Assembly: GCA_038237645.1 (NCBI GenBank)
Contig: JBBRYN010000023.1
Coordinates: 1-44,303, forward strand
Source of the DNA: QHCA01 sp038237645
GTDB lineage: Bacteria > Actinomycetota > Actinomycetes > Mycobacteriales > QHCA01
Length of the DNA stretch: 44,303 nt
Reading direction: 5' to 3'
The translations under genes and the position numbers were made by a program. Positions 8,529 to 16,619 of this stretch are shown piece after piece (position 1 is the first letter of the stretch; every line of letters begins with the position of its first letter). Under the pieces are notes generated by a model that searched no databases, was not told the origin of the DNA, and worked only from the letters and a program-made list of their open reading frames with translations.

Positions 8529-9146
8529 ATGCTCAACGTACTGGCGCGAGCGCGGGTGTCCCGCGTCATCGACCCGGTCGGCGCCCGGCTCGCCCGGGCC
8601 GGGCTGTCCGCGGACGCGGTGACCGTCATCGGCACGACCGGCGCGGTGGCCGCCGCCGTGGCTTTCTTCCCGCGCGGGCTGTTCTTCCCCGGCGCCCAGT
8701 TCGTCACGTTCTTCGTCTTGTTCGACCTGCTCGACGGGGCGGTGGCCCGAGCTCGCGGTACGGCCAGCCGTTGGGGGGCGTTCCTGGACTCCACGCTGGA
8801 CCGGGTCGCCGATGCGGCGGTCTTCGGAGCGTTGATCTGGTGGTTCGCCGGTGCCGGCGACAGCCGGCCGCTGCTGCTCGCCGCTCTGCTCTGCCTGGTG
8901 CTGGGCACCCTCACGTCGTATGTGAAGGCGCGGGCCGAGGGGCTCGGCATGACCTGCAACGTGGGCTTCGCCGAGCGCAGCGAGCGCCTGATCATCGTCC
9001 TGCTCGGCACCGGCCTCGACGGCTTCGGCCTGCCCTATGTCCTCGCCGCAGCCCTGTGGCTGCTGGTCGCCGCGAGCCTGGTCACGGTCGGTCAGCGGCT
9101 GTTCGAGGTGCACCGGCAGGCCGGCCGGAGAGCCGACGGGCAGTGA
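8529..9146 (+). CDS. pgsA: CDP-alcohol phosphotransferase, probable phosphatidylinositol phosphate synthase
   Basis: This 205-residue polytopic membrane enzyme has the complete signature D-x2-DG-x2-AR-x8-G-x3-D-x3-D (DLLDGAVARARG onwards, about residues 65-90). It transfers a phospho-alcohol onto CDP-diacylglycerol. The neighbours are a PIM acyltransferase and pimA, as in mycobacteria, where PgsA1 makes phosphatidylinositol phosphate from inositol 1-phosphate. That activity is therefore preferred over phosphatidylglycerophosphate synthesis. The ATG at 8529 follows GAGGGGA at suitable spacing. The stop overlaps the next gene's GTG by 4 bases, which suggests translational coupling. Confidence 0.9.
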   Translation: MLNVLARARVSRVIDPVGARLARAGLSADAVTVIGTTGAVAAAVAFFPRGLFFPGAQFVTFFVLFDLLDGAVARARGTASRWGAFLDSTLDRVADAAVFGALIWWFAGAGDSRPLLLAALLCLVLGTLTSYVKARAEGLGMTCNVGFAERSERLIIVLLGTGLDGFGLPYVLAAALWLLVAASLVTVGQRLFEVHRQAGRRADGQ

Positions 9147-10105
9147 GGCAACGGCTCCTCACCTGGTCCTACACCGCCGGATGGGGTCTGGTGCGCGCCT
9201 TGCCGGAGCGGGTGGCCGCCGCCCTCTTCCGATTCGGCGCCGACCTGGCCTGGCAGCGTAACGGCCGGGGCTCGCAGCGGCTGGCCGGCAACCTTCGGCG
9301 AGTGGTGGGGCCGGGGATGGCCGAAGACGAGCTTCGGCTGCTGGTCCGCGATGGGCTGCGGTCCTACGCCAGGTACTGGCTCGAGGTCTTCCGCCTGCCG
9401 GTCACGCCCCCGGACCGGATCCTGTCCGGCGCCCGTACGCGGGGCGAAGCCACCCTGTTCGCGGCCCACGCGGTCGGGAGAGGGGTCGTGGTGGCGCTGC
9501 CGCACACCGGCAACTGGGATCACGCCGGTGCGTGGGCGGTGCTGTCGGGGATGCCGTTCACGACCGTTGCGGAGCGGTTGGAGCCCGCGGCAGTATTCGA
9601 TCGCTTCGTCGGCTACCGGGAGGGGCTCGGCATGGAGGTGCTGCCGCTGACCGGCGGCCCTCGACCGCCCTTCGAGGTGCTCGCCGAGCGGGTGCGGGCC
9701 GGCCGGCTGGTCTGCCTGGTCGGCGACCGGGATCTTTCCAAGCACGGGGTCGAGGTGAGGTTCTTCGGTCACCCGACCCGGATGCCCCCCGGGCCGGCGC
9801 TGCTCGCCCTGCGCACCGGTGCTCCCCTGCTGCCCGCCACCCTGTGGTACGAAGGCCGCGACTGGGGGATCCGGATCCATGACGTGGTGCCCGTGCCCAA
9901 GACCGGCACAGTGGGACAGAAGGTCGCCGCCATGACCCAGCAACTCGCCGATGCATTCGCCGAGGGGATCGCCGAACACCCGCGCGACTGGCACATGTTG
10001 CAACGGCTGTGGCTCGAGGACCTCTCGACCGGCGATCCTCGCCGCAGGCTCGCCGGTGACGCCAGCGGTGATGCCGTCGGTAAGTCGACTGGTACGGGCG
10101 GCTGA
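9143..10105 (+). CDS. Phosphatidylinositol mannoside acyltransferase (LpxL/HtrB superfamily)
   Basis: The 320-residue protein has the HX4D acyltransferase motif HTGNWD (about 120-125) and downstream VGDRDLSKHG and the MPPGPALLA segment typical of the lipid A acyltransferase superfamily. In mycobacteria the equivalent gene (Rv2611c, PatA) moves palmitate from acyl-CoA onto the 2-linked mannose of PIM1/PIM2 at the cytoplasmic face of the membrane. The GTG start overlaps the pgsA stop (GTGA), which fixes the start. pimA begins 7 bases after its stop. The C-terminal tail after about residue 295 is low complexity. Confidence 0.88.
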   Translation: MRQRLLTWSYTAGWGLVRALPERVAAALFRFGADLAWQRNGRGSQRLAGNLRRVVGPGMAEDELRLLVRDGLRSYARYWLEVFRLPVTPPDRILSGARTRGEATLFAAHAVGRGVVVALPHTGNWDHAGAWAVLSGMPFTTVAERLEPAAVFDRFVGYREGLGMEVLPLTGGPRPPFEVLAERVRAGRLVCLVGDRDLSKHGVEVRFFGHPTRMPPGPALLALRTGAPLLPATLWYEGRDWGIRIHDVVPVPKTGTVGQKVAAMTQQLADAFAEGIAEHPRDWHMLQRLWLEDLSTGDPRRRLAGDASGDAVGKSTGTGG

Positions 10106-10112
10106 GCCGACT

Positions 10113-11264
10113 GTGCGTATCGGCATCGTGGCGCCCTACTCCTTCGACCTGCCCGGCGGCGTGCAGGCGCACGTCCAGGATCTCGCCGAGGAGTTGATCG
10201 CGATGGGTCATCACGTCTCGGTCCTGGCGCCCGCCGATGACGTGAACGTCCTGCCCGGCTATGTCGTCGCCGTCCCCGGCTGGACCCTGCCGGTTCCCTA
10301 TAACGGCTCGGTGTCGCGGATCGCGATCGGGCCGATGGCGGTGGCAAGGGTGCGCAGGTGGCTGCGCGAGGGGCGCTTCGACGTGCTCCACGTCCACGAG
10401 CCGACCGTGCCTTCGCTGCCGATGATGGCGCTGCTCGCCGCCCGTGGGCCGATCGTTGCGACCTTCCACACCGCCAAGCCGAGGTCCCGCATGCTGGGTG
10501 CGGCCCAGAGCATGCTCCAGCCGATGCTGGAGAAGGTGACCGGCCGGATCGCGGTGTCGGCCGCGGCTCGCAAGCTACAGGTGCGACACCTGGACGGCGG
10601 GGCCGTGGAAATCTCCAACGGCGTCGCGATCCGGCGCTTCGCCGACGCCGAGCCGCTGCCCGGCTGGCCCGGGGAGGGCGGGGTGATCGGGTTCCTGGGC
10701 CGCTTCGACGAACCCCGCAAGGGGTTCAAGGTGCTGCTGGCCGCCTTCCTGCTGCTGGCCGCCGATCGGCCGGGACTGCGCCTGCTCGTCGCCGGTCCGG
10801 GGGACGCCGACGACGTGCTGGCCGCCGTGCCGCCGCTGCTGCGCCGGCGGATCGTGATGCTCGGTCGGGTGTCCGATGTGGACAAGGCACGCATGCTGCG
10901 CTCGGTCGACGTCTATGCGGCGCCGAACCTCGGCGGCGAGAGCTTCGGGATCATCCTGACCGAGGCGATGGCGGCCGGCACGCCGATCGTGGCCAGTGAT
11001 CTCGACGCCTTCCGCGCGGTCCTGGACGACGGCGCGGTCGGGGTGCTGTTCCCGACCGGCGACGCCGCGGCGATGGCCCGGGCGCTGGCCGACCTGCTCG
11101 ACGACCCGGCCCGGCAGTCGGCATTGACCGCCCGCGCCCGCCAGGCGGTCCGGGCCTACGACTGGTCGCGGGTCGCCGCCGACGTGTATGCCGTCTACGA
11201 GACCGTGGTCGCCGACGTGCCGGGGGTCGTCGACACCGACGACAGCGTGCCCGTCGAAACCTGA
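10113..11264 (+). CDS. pimA: GDP-mannose-dependent phosphatidylinositol mannosyltransferase
   Basis: The 383-residue GT-B (GT4) glycosyltransferase adds the first mannose to phosphatidylinositol at the inner leaflet, starting phosphatidylinositol mannoside synthesis. The N-terminal half has GGVQAH near residue 17 and HTAKPRS (about 123-129). The C-terminal half has DEPRKGFKVLL and ESFGIILTEA (from about 276), the nucleotide-sugar binding signature. The start is a GTG (MRIGIVAPYSF), which matches the PimA N-terminus; the upstream extension of the frame lies inside the acyltransferase gene. It is third in a tight cassette with pgsA and the acyltransferase. Confidence 0.93.
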   Translation: MRIGIVAPYSFDLPGGVQAHVQDLAEELIAMGHHVSVLAPADDVNVLPGYVVAVPGWTLPVPYNGSVSRIAIGPMAVARVRRWLREGRFDVLHVHEPTVPSLPMMALLAARGPIVATFHTAKPRSRMLGAAQSMLQPMLEKVTGRIAVSAAARKLQVRHLDGGAVEISNGVAIRRFADAEPLPGWPGEGGVIGFLGRFDEPRKGFKVLLAAFLLLAADRPGLRLLVAGPGDADDVLAAVPPLLRRRIVMLGRVSDVDKARMLRSVDVYAAPNLGGESFGIILTEAMAAGTPIVASDLDAFRAVLDDGAVGVLFPTGDAAAMARALADLLDDPARQSALTARARQAVRAYDWSRVAADVYAVYETVVADVPGVVDTDDSVPVET

Positions 11265-11292
11265 TCGCCGCGTCTCGGCGGGCTGTCGCGGT

Positions 11293-11309
11293 TAAGATGG
11301 GTCGCCGTG
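11293..11309 (+). promoter_or_regulatory. Leaderless-type promoter of the LemA-like gene
   Basis: TAAGAT (11293-11298) is a good -10 box whose last base lies 9 bases before the GTG at 11307. Transcription would begin at or within a base or two of the start codon. No Shine-Dalgarno sequence is present. Confidence 0.55.
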
Positions 11310-11807
11310 GGGGTCGTGGTCACGGTGGTGGCCTTCGTGGTGCTCGTCGCGTCCTACCTGACCTGGACTGCCGGGCGGCTCGACCGCCTCCATGCCCGGG
11401 TGGACGCCGCGGAGGCCGCCCTCGACGCTCAACTCGTCCGGCGGGCGGTCGCCGCCGCGGCGCTGCCGCGGACTCTGATCGGCGACCGGACGGAGGATCT
11501 GCGGGCCACCGCGCGAGCCGCCCGGACCACCTCCCGGGCCGGCCGCGAGTCGGCCGAGAACGACCTGGCCCGGGTGCTGCGCCAACTCGGGCTGGAGCGC
11601 GACGCGCCTGAGGTCGCCGAACTCTCGCTGGCCGCCTTCCGGGTCGGGCTGGCCCGGCAGTTCTACAACGACGCGGTACGCGACACCAGGGCCGTGCGCT
11701 GCCGGCCGATGGTGCGCCTGCTGCGGATGTCCGGCCGCCACCCGATGCCTGCGTACTTCGAGATCGACGACAGCGGACTTGCCGCCCGGCCGAGTGCGGA
11801 GGTCTGA
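11307..11807 (+). CDS. LemA-like membrane-anchored protein
   Basis: The 166-residue protein has one N-terminal membrane segment (about residues 2-20) followed by a helical, charged region. It ends in FYNDAVRDTRAVR and a PAYFEIDD tail, both features of the LemA family, in which a coiled-coil domain is presented outside the membrane. Cellular role is unknown. It follows pimA with a 42-base gap and its own probable leaderless promoter, and precedes pdxS. The LemA match is confined to the C-terminal half, so the call is moderate. Confidence 0.6.
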   Translation: MGVVVTVVAFVVLVASYLTWTAGRLDRLHARVDAAEAALDAQLVRRAVAAAALPRTLIGDRTEDLRATARAARTTSRAGRESAENDLARVLRQLGLERDAPEVAELSLAAFRVGLARQFYNDAVRDTRAVRCRPMVRLLRMSGRHPMPAYFEIDDSGLAARPSAEV

Positions 11808-11812
11808 CGTCC

Positions 11813-11818
11813 TACCAT
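11813..11818 (+). promoter_or_regulatory. Candidate -10 box for pdxST
   Basis: TACCAT lies 50 bases before the pdxS GTG, just after the LemA-like stop codon. The same hexamer occurs before relA (21755) and rarA (31165). Confidence 0.5.
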
Positions 11819-11868
11819 GGGTGGCGGTTCTCCACCCGCGCTTCCCGATCGCACCGAAGGACACCGCC

Positions 11869-12786
11869 GTGACCGACAACCAGCCCACCTCCGCTCCCGA
11901 CAGCCCGCTGGTCGGCACGGCCCGGGTCAAGCGGGGGATGGCCGAGATGCTCAAGGGGGGCGTCATCATGGACGTCGTCACCCACGAGCAGGCCAAGATC
12001 GCGGAGGACGCCGGCGCTGTCGCCGTCATGGCGCTCGAGCGGGTGCCGGCCGACATCCGCACCCAAGGCGGTGTCGCCCGGATGAGCGACCCCGACATGG
12101 TCGACAGCATCGTCTCCGCGGTCTCCATCCCGGTGATGGCCAAGGCGCGCATCGGCCACTTCGCCGAGGCGCAGGTGCTGCAGGCCCTCGGCGTGGACTA
12201 TGTGGACGAGTCCGAGGTGCTCACCCCGGCCGACGAGGCGCACCACATCGACAAGTGGGCATTCACCGTGCCCTTCGTCTGCGGGGCCACCAGTCTGGGT
12301 GAAGCGCTGCGCCGGCTGGGCGAGGGGGCGGCCATGATCCGCTCCAAGGGCGAGGCGGGCACCGGCAACGTGGTCGAGGCGACGCGGCACATGCGCGCCA
12401 TCCGCGGTGGCATCCGCCGCCTAGCCAGCCTCGACGACGACGAACTGTATGCCGCGGCCAAGGACCTGAGAGCACCTCTCGACCTGGTCAAAGAGGTGGC
12501 CCTGGCCGGCCGGCTGCCGGTGGTGCTGTTCACCGCGGGAGGGATCGCGACCCCCGCCGACGCCGCCATGATGATGCAGCTAGGCGCCGAAGGCGTCTTC
12601 GTGGGCTCCGGGATCTTCAAGTCCGGCGATCCCGCGCGCCGCGCCGAGGCCATCGTCAAGGCCACGACGTTCTACGACGACCCGGACGTGATCGCCAAGG
12701 TGTCTCGTGGGCTCGGCGAGGCGATGGTCGGCATCAGCCTGGAGTCGCTGCCCGACGAGGCCAGATATGCCGGCCGCGGCTGGTGA
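11869..12786 (+). CDS. pdxS: Pyridoxal 5'-phosphate synthase, lyase subunit
   Basis: The 305-residue (beta/alpha)8 barrel makes pyridoxal phosphate from ribose 5-phosphate, glyceraldehyde 3-phosphate and ammonia supplied by PdxT. Asp35 (GVIMDVV), Lys92 (PVMAKARIGH) and Lys160 (RSKGEAGTGN) are the conserved catalytic residues. The GTG start is preceded by GAAGGA at 11856-11861, and an upstream frame extension covering the promoter region was discarded. pdxT follows after 25 bases, so the two subunits of the 12+12 synthase are encoded together. Confidence 0.97.
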   Translation: MTDNQPTSAPDSPLVGTARVKRGMAEMLKGGVIMDVVTHEQAKIAEDAGAVAVMALERVPADIRTQGGVARMSDPDMVDSIVSAVSIPVMAKARIGHFAEAQVLQALGVDYVDESEVLTPADEAHHIDKWAFTVPFVCGATSLGEALRRLGEGAAMIRSKGEAGTGNVVEATRHMRAIRGGIRRLASLDDDELYAAAKDLRAPLDLVKEVALAGRLPVVLFTAGGIATPADAAMMMQLGAEGVFVGSGIFKSGDPARRAEAIVKATTFYDDPDVIAKVSRGLGEAMVGISLESLPDEARYAGRGW

Positions 12787-12811
12787 CCCGGCACAAGGTG
12801 GTCCAGCACCC

Positions 12812-13423
12812 GTGACGACGACAGTGCCCGTCGTCGGGATCCTGGCACTGCAGGGTGACGTCCGCGAGCACGCATTCGCATTGGCCGAGGCCGGCGCCAG
12901 GGGGCTGCCGGTGCGGCGGCCCGACGAGCTCGACGGACTGGACGGCCTGGTGCTGCCCGGCGGCGAGTCCACCACCATGAGCAAGCTGGCCGCGGCGTTC
13001 GACCTCCTGGAGCCGCTGCGCAAGGCGGTCGGCGGCGGCCTGCCCGTTTTCGGCGCGTGCGCCGGCATGATCCTGCTCGCCGACCGGCTGGTCGGCGCAC
13101 CGCCCGGCCAACAGACCCTGGGCGGAATCGACATGACGGTGCGCCGCAACGCCTTCGGGCGCCAGGTCGACTCCTTCGAGGCGGACCTGCGGATCTCGGG
13201 GCTGGGCGAGGAGACGCTGCACGCCGTGTTCATCCGGGCACCATGGGTCGAGTCGGTGGGCAACGGAGTCGAGGTGCTCGCCACGGTGAGCGGCCCGCGG
13301 TCCGCCGGTAGGATCGTCGCCGTGCGCCAGGACCACCTGCTGGCGACCAGCTTTCATCCGGAGCTCACCGGCGACACCCGGGTGCACAAGATGTTCGTGG
13401 GGATGGTGAGGGAGCGTTCATGA
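12812..13423 (+). CDS. pdxT: Pyridoxal 5'-phosphate synthase, glutaminase subunit
   Basis: The 203-residue class I glutamine amidotransferase releases ammonia for PdxS. It shows the GGESTTMSKL oxyanion region, the nucleophile Cys in FGACAGM (about residue 80) and the catalytic His-x-Glu in TSFHPELTGD near the C-terminus. The GTG at 12812 is the first plausible start; another GTG four codons later would also fit. The stop overlaps the yebC ATG by 4 bases. Confidence 0.95.
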   Translation: MTTTVPVVGILALQGDVREHAFALAEAGARGLPVRRPDELDGLDGLVLPGGESTTMSKLAAAFDLLEPLRKAVGGGLPVFGACAGMILLADRLVGAPPGQQTLGGIDMTVRRNAFGRQVDSFEADLRISGLGEETLHAVFIRAPWVESVGNGVEVLATVSGPRSAGRIVAVRQDHLLATSFHPELTGDTRVHKMFVGMVRERS

Positions 13424-14175
13424 GCGGCCACTCCAAGTGGGCGACCACCAAGCACAAGAAGGCCGTCGTGGACGCCAAGCGGGGGAAGCTGTTCGCGAAG
13501 CTGATCAAGAACATCGAGGTCGCCGCCCGTACCGGCGGTGGTGACCCGGCCGGCAACCCCACGTTGTCCGACGCGATCGTCAAGGCCAAGTCGCAGTCGG
13601 TGCCCAACGACAATATCGACCGCGCGGTCAAGCGCGGTTCGGGCGAGCTCGCCGGTGGTGCCGACTGGGAGACCATCACCTACGAGGGCTACGGCCCGGC
13701 CGGCGTGGCCCTGTTCGTCGAGTGCCTCACCGACAACCGCAACCGCGCGGCCTCGGAGGTCCGCACGGCGATGAGCCGCAACGGCGGCAACATGGCCGAC
13801 CCGGGTTCGGTGGCCTACCTGTTCACCCGGCGGGCTGTGGTGCTGGTCGTCAAGGAGCCTGGTCGCACCGAGGACGACGTGCTCGTGGCCGTGCTCGATG
13901 CCGGCGCGGACGAGGTGGCCGACATCGGTGACGCTTTCGAGGTCGTCAGTGCGCCGGCGGATCTCGAGGCCGTCCGAGCTGCCGTCACCGCGGCGGGCCT
14001 GCGGGTGGAGTCGGCTGACGTGTCGTGGCTGCCCTCGGTCACCGTGGAGCTCGACGAGGACGACGCGCGCAAGGTGCTCCGCCTGGTCGACGCGCTGGAC
14101 GACTGCGACGACGTGCAGAACGTCTGGGCCAACTTCGACATCCCCGATCGCGTGCTCGAAGCCGTCGAGGCCTGA
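13420..14175 (+). CDS. yebC: YebC/PmpR family protein
   Basis: The 251-residue protein begins MSGHSKWATTKHKK and has the three-domain YebC/TACO1 fold, with the conserved NDNIDRAVKRGSGE region (about 66-79) and EGYGPAGVALFVE. The family was first called a transcriptional regulator. More recent work on YebC proteins and mitochondrial TACO1 links it to relief of ribosome stalling at proline stretches. The ATG overlaps the pdxT stop. Its place between pdxT and ruvC is the usual actinobacterial arrangement. Confidence 0.93.
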   Translation: MSGHSKWATTKHKKAVVDAKRGKLFAKLIKNIEVAARTGGGDPAGNPTLSDAIVKAKSQSVPNDNIDRAVKRGSGELAGGADWETITYEGYGPAGVALFVECLTDNRNRAASEVRTAMSRNGGNMADPGSVAYLFTRRAVVLVVKEPGRTEDDVLVAVLDAGADEVADIGDAFEVVSAPADLEAVRAAVTAAGLRVESADVSWLPSVTVELDEDDARKVLRLVDALDDCDDVQNVWANFDIPDRVLEAVEA

Positions 14176-14177
14176 TC

Positions 14178-14618
14178 GTGCACATGCGCGTCACCCTCGG
14201 TCCCAAGGCCGAGGTTTCGCTGTCCTACGAGCAGCGGGATGAGCTCGGCGGCGGTGTCCGGATCCCGGTTGCCGGCACCATCAACGGCAGGCCGTTTCGC
14301 ACGACCTCGTTCCGGATGGGCGACTTCACCGGCATCGCCTTCCGAAAGGAGGTCCAGGTCGCGGCCGGCGTGGCTCCGGGTGACGAGGTCGAGTTGGAGA
14401 TCAGCCGCGACTCGGCCCCGCGCACGGTCGATCCGCCGGCTGCCCTGGCGGCTGCCCTGGCCGGCGACCCGGTGGCCCGGGCGGCCTACGACCGGCTGTC
14501 GTTCACCCATCGCCGGGAGTTCACCGAGTGGATCGCCGGCGCGAAGCAGGAGGCGACCCGTGAGCGCCGGCTGGCCCGGTCCCTGGAGTTGCTGCGCGAG
14601 GGAAAGCCGCCCCGCTGA
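14178..14618 (+). CDS. DUF1905/YdeI-like protein
   Basis: The 146-residue protein has an N-terminal beta-barrel region of DUF1905 type (VPVAGTINGRPF-like strand, then FRMGDFTGIAF and GDEVELEISRD). The C-terminal helical segment (YDRLSFTHRREFTEWIAGAK) is the YdeI/OmpD-associated motif. Function is unknown. The GTG at 14178 has GAGG 7 bases upstream; an ATG two codons later is the alternative. It starts 2 bases after yebC and converges with the dienelactone hydrolase gene. Confidence 0.75.
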   Translation: MHMRVTLGPKAEVSLSYEQRDELGGGVRIPVAGTINGRPFRTTSFRMGDFTGIAFRKEVQVAAGVAPGDEVELEISRDSAPRTVDPPAALAAALAGDPVARAAYDRLSFTHRREFTEWIAGAKQEATRERRLARSLELLREGKPPR

Positions 14619-14659
14619 GCGCCCGTCAGCCCACAATCGCTGAAGCACAGCCCCGCCGA

Positions 14660-15397
14660 TCAGGCCGCTGCGTGCCGCTCGACGAAGGCCGTGATCTGCC
14701 GCCAGGCATCGGTGCAGGCGTCGGCATGTTCGGCGAAGGCGCGGTCGAAGAAGGAGTGGGGGGCGCCGGGGTAGACGACGAGGTCCGCCTCGACCGGCAC
14801 CGCGTCCCGGAGTGCCTCGACGGCGGTGATCGGGATGCTGGGGTCGGCGCCGCCGATGAGCATCAGCAGGGGAGCGGTCATCTGCTCGGCCACCTGGGCC
14901 GCGCGCTCCGGGCGCCCGTAGAACCCGATCTCCCCCGAGAGCCCGGCGGTCTCCGCCGACTGGCGCCACGAGTAACTGCCGCCGAAGCAGAAGCCGATGG
15001 TGAAAACCGAGGTCACCGACCCGCCCTCGGCCGAGCGCAGGTGGTCGGCGGCCGCGGCGACGTCGGCGGCCACCCCCTCCGGCGCGGTCTGCTGGATGTG
15101 CGGCCTGAAATCGAAGTCCGCCGACCGGTCGCCGATGCCGGCCGTGCGGCCGAAGTAGTCGACGGCCACGGCGGCCAGGCCGATCTCGGCGAATCGCACC
15201 GCGAGGTCGCGATAGAAGCGGTGCAGGCCGCGCACGTCCGGCAGGATGACCACCCCGCGGCCCGTCGGAGCGCCAGGCAGCGCGGCATAACCGGCGAAGG
15301 TGTTGCCGTCGGTCGCCTTGAGCACCATCTCGCCGCACCGTGTCGCGGTGCCCGCGCTCGGCGCGGCCGGTGCCCTGCTGCCGTCGCTGTGACACAC
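14660..15397 (-). CDS. Dienelactone hydrolase family alpha/beta hydrolase
   Basis: The 245-residue alpha/beta hydrolase has a nucleophile Cys in GFCFGGSYSW, an acid Asp in GGADPSIP and a His in GAPHSFFD, the Cys-Asp-His triad of dienelactone hydrolases. The natural substrate is unknown; family members cleave lactones and other esters. The GTG at 15397 was chosen because a minus-strand -10 box TACCTT lies 6 bases upstream, as in a leaderless gene. A longer frame starting at 15448 would run through that promoter. It is divergent from ruvC. Confidence 0.82.
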   Translation of the reverse strand: MCHSDGSRAPAAPSAGTATRCGEMVLKATDGNTFAGYAALPGAPTGRGVVILPDVRGLHRFYRDLAVRFAEIGLAAVAVDYFGRTAGIGDRSADFDFRPHIQQTAPEGVAADVAAAADHLRSAEGGSVTSVFTIGFCFGGSYSWRQSAETAGLSGEIGFYGRPERAAQVAEQMTAPLLMLIGGADPSIPITAVEALRDAVPVEADLVVYPGAPHSFFDRAFAEHADACTDAWRQITAFVERHAAA

Positions 15398-15403
15398 ACC
15401 AGC

Positions 15404-15409
15404 AAGGTA
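15404..15409 (-). promoter_or_regulatory. Leaderless-type -10 box of the dienelactone hydrolase gene
   Basis: The minus strand reads TACCTT here, with the GTG start codon beginning 7 bases downstream of its last base. No ribosome binding site is present between them. Confidence 0.5.
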
Positions 15410-15427
15410 CTTCGTGCGGGCGTGTCG

Positions 15428-15446
15428 GCCGGCCCCCCGGGCCGGC
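15428..15446. repeat. Perfect inverted repeat in the divergent gap before ruvC
   Basis: GCCGGCCC and GGGCCGGC form a perfect 8-bp stem around a CCC loop. It sits between the two divergent promoters, just upstream of the ruvC -10 box. It could be an operator or insulating hairpin; no known binding protein is recognised. Confidence 0.55.
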
Positions 15447-15452
15447 AACCGA

Positions 15453-15475
15453 TAGCGTGTCGAACAGATGTTCGC
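15453..15475 (+). promoter_or_regulatory. ruvCAB promoter with LexA (SOS) box
   Basis: TAGCGT (15453-15458) is the -10 box. It is followed at once by TCGAACAGATGTTCGC (15460-15475), whose core GAAC-N4-GTTC matches the SOS box of actinobacteria and Bacillus (consensus TCGAACRNRYGTTCGA). The box covers the expected transcription start, so LexA binding would block initiation until DNA damage. The ruvC ribosome binding site GGAGG is at 15485-15489. Confidence 0.85.
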
Positions 15476-15498
15476 AGGCGGCTCGGAGGTGTGTCGGG

Positions 15499-16023
15499 GT
15501 GCGGGTGCTGGGTGTCGATCCTGGCTTGACCCGGTGTGGTCTGGGCGCCGTCGACGGCCGGCCGGGCGGTCCGGTGACCCTGGTCCACGTCGACGTGCTG
15601 CGCACCCCGCCCGAAGCGGACATCGCGGCCCGCCTGCTCTTCCTGGCCGAGGCGTTCGCTCGGGCGGTCGCGGACCTGCGGCCCGACGTGGTGGCGGTCG
15701 AGCGGGTCTTCAGCCAGCACAACGTCCGTACGGTGATGGGCACGGCCCAGGCCGGAGCGGTGGCGATCACCGCTGCCGCGCGGGCCGGGATCCCGGTGGC
15801 CCTGCACACCCCCAGCGAGGTGAAGGCAGCGGTGACCGGCTCCGGGAGGGCCGACAAGGCGCAGGTGACGTTGATGGTGACCCGGCTGTTGCGGCTGACG
15901 AGCGCACCGCGGCCGGCCGACGCCGCCGATGCCCTCGCGCTGGCGATCTGTCAGCTGTGGCGAGGTCCCGGGCAGGCCCGGCTGGCGGCGGCCGGAGCGG
16001 TGGACAGGGCGATCCCGCGGTGA
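15499..16023 (+). CDS. ruvC: Holliday junction endonuclease RuvC
   Basis: The 174-residue RNase H-fold nuclease resolves four-way junctions together with RuvAB. Acidic active-site residues are visible: Asp7 (GVDPGLTRCG), Glu in VAVERVF (about 65) and the C-terminal pair in ADAADALALA. The GTG start has GGAGG 9 bases upstream, which rejects the longer upstream frame. The stop overlaps the ruvA GTG. Expression is probably SOS-controlled through the LexA box upstream. Confidence 0.96.
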   Translation: MRVLGVDPGLTRCGLGAVDGRPGGPVTLVHVDVLRTPPEADIAARLLFLAEAFARAVADLRPDVVAVERVFSQHNVRTVMGTAQAGAVAITAAARAGIPVALHTPSEVKAAVTGSGRADKAQVTLMVTRLLRLTSAPRPADAADALALAICQLWRGPGQARLAAAGAVDRAIPR

Positions 16024-16619
16024 TCGCCAGCCTGCGCGGCCGGGTTGCCGCATTGGCCCCTGACGGGGTGGTGGTGGAGGTCGGCGGTGTCGGCGTCTCC
16101 GTGCAGTGTTCACCGGGCACCCTGGCCGGGCTGCGGGTCGGCACCGTCGCTCGGCTGGCGACCAGCCTGGTCGTTCGCGAGGACTCGCTGACCCTTTACG
16201 GTTTCGCCGACGACGATGCCCGCTCGTTGTTCGAGCTGCTGCAGACCGCCTCGGGGGTGGGTCCCCGGCTAGCGCAGGCAGTCCTCGGCGTGTTGGCGCC
16301 CGCTGAGGTGCGCCGTGCGGTGGCCACGGAAGACCTGCCGGCGTTGATCCGGGTGCCGGGCATCGGCAAGAAGGGCGCCGAACGCCTGGTGCTCGAATTG
16401 CGTGACCGGATCGGTCCGGTGGGCAGTGCGGAGCCGGCCGGTCGGGGCGCCGACCGCGCAGCGCCTTGGCGGGAGCAGGTGCATCAGGCACTCGTCGGCC
16501 TGGGCTGGACGCCGCGCGAGGCGGACGAGGGGGTCTCCGCGGTGACGGGCGCGGCCGATCAGGGCGCCGACGTCGCCGTGTTGCTCCGGACGGCCATCCA
16601 GGCGCTGGCGCCGCGATGA
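16020..16619 (+). CDS. ruvA: Holliday junction branch migration protein RuvA
   Basis: The 199-residue protein has an N-terminal OB fold (IASLRGRV start), two helix-hairpin-helix motifs (SGVGPRLAQ and PGIGKKGAERL) that hold junction DNA, and a C-terminal RuvB-contact domain (ALVGLGWTPREAD). It tethers RuvB rings to the junction. The start overlaps the ruvC stop and its own stop overlaps the ruvB ATG, so ruvCAB is one translationally coupled unit. Confidence 0.96.
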   Translation: MIASLRGRVAALAPDGVVVEVGGVGVSVQCSPGTLAGLRVGTVARLATSLVVREDSLTLYGFADDDARSLFELLQTASGVGPRLAQAVLGVLAPAEVRRAVATEDLPALIRVPGIGKKGAERLVLELRDRIGPVGSAEPAGRGADRAAPWREQVHQALVGLGWTPREADEGVSAVTGAADQGADVAVLLRTAIQALAPR

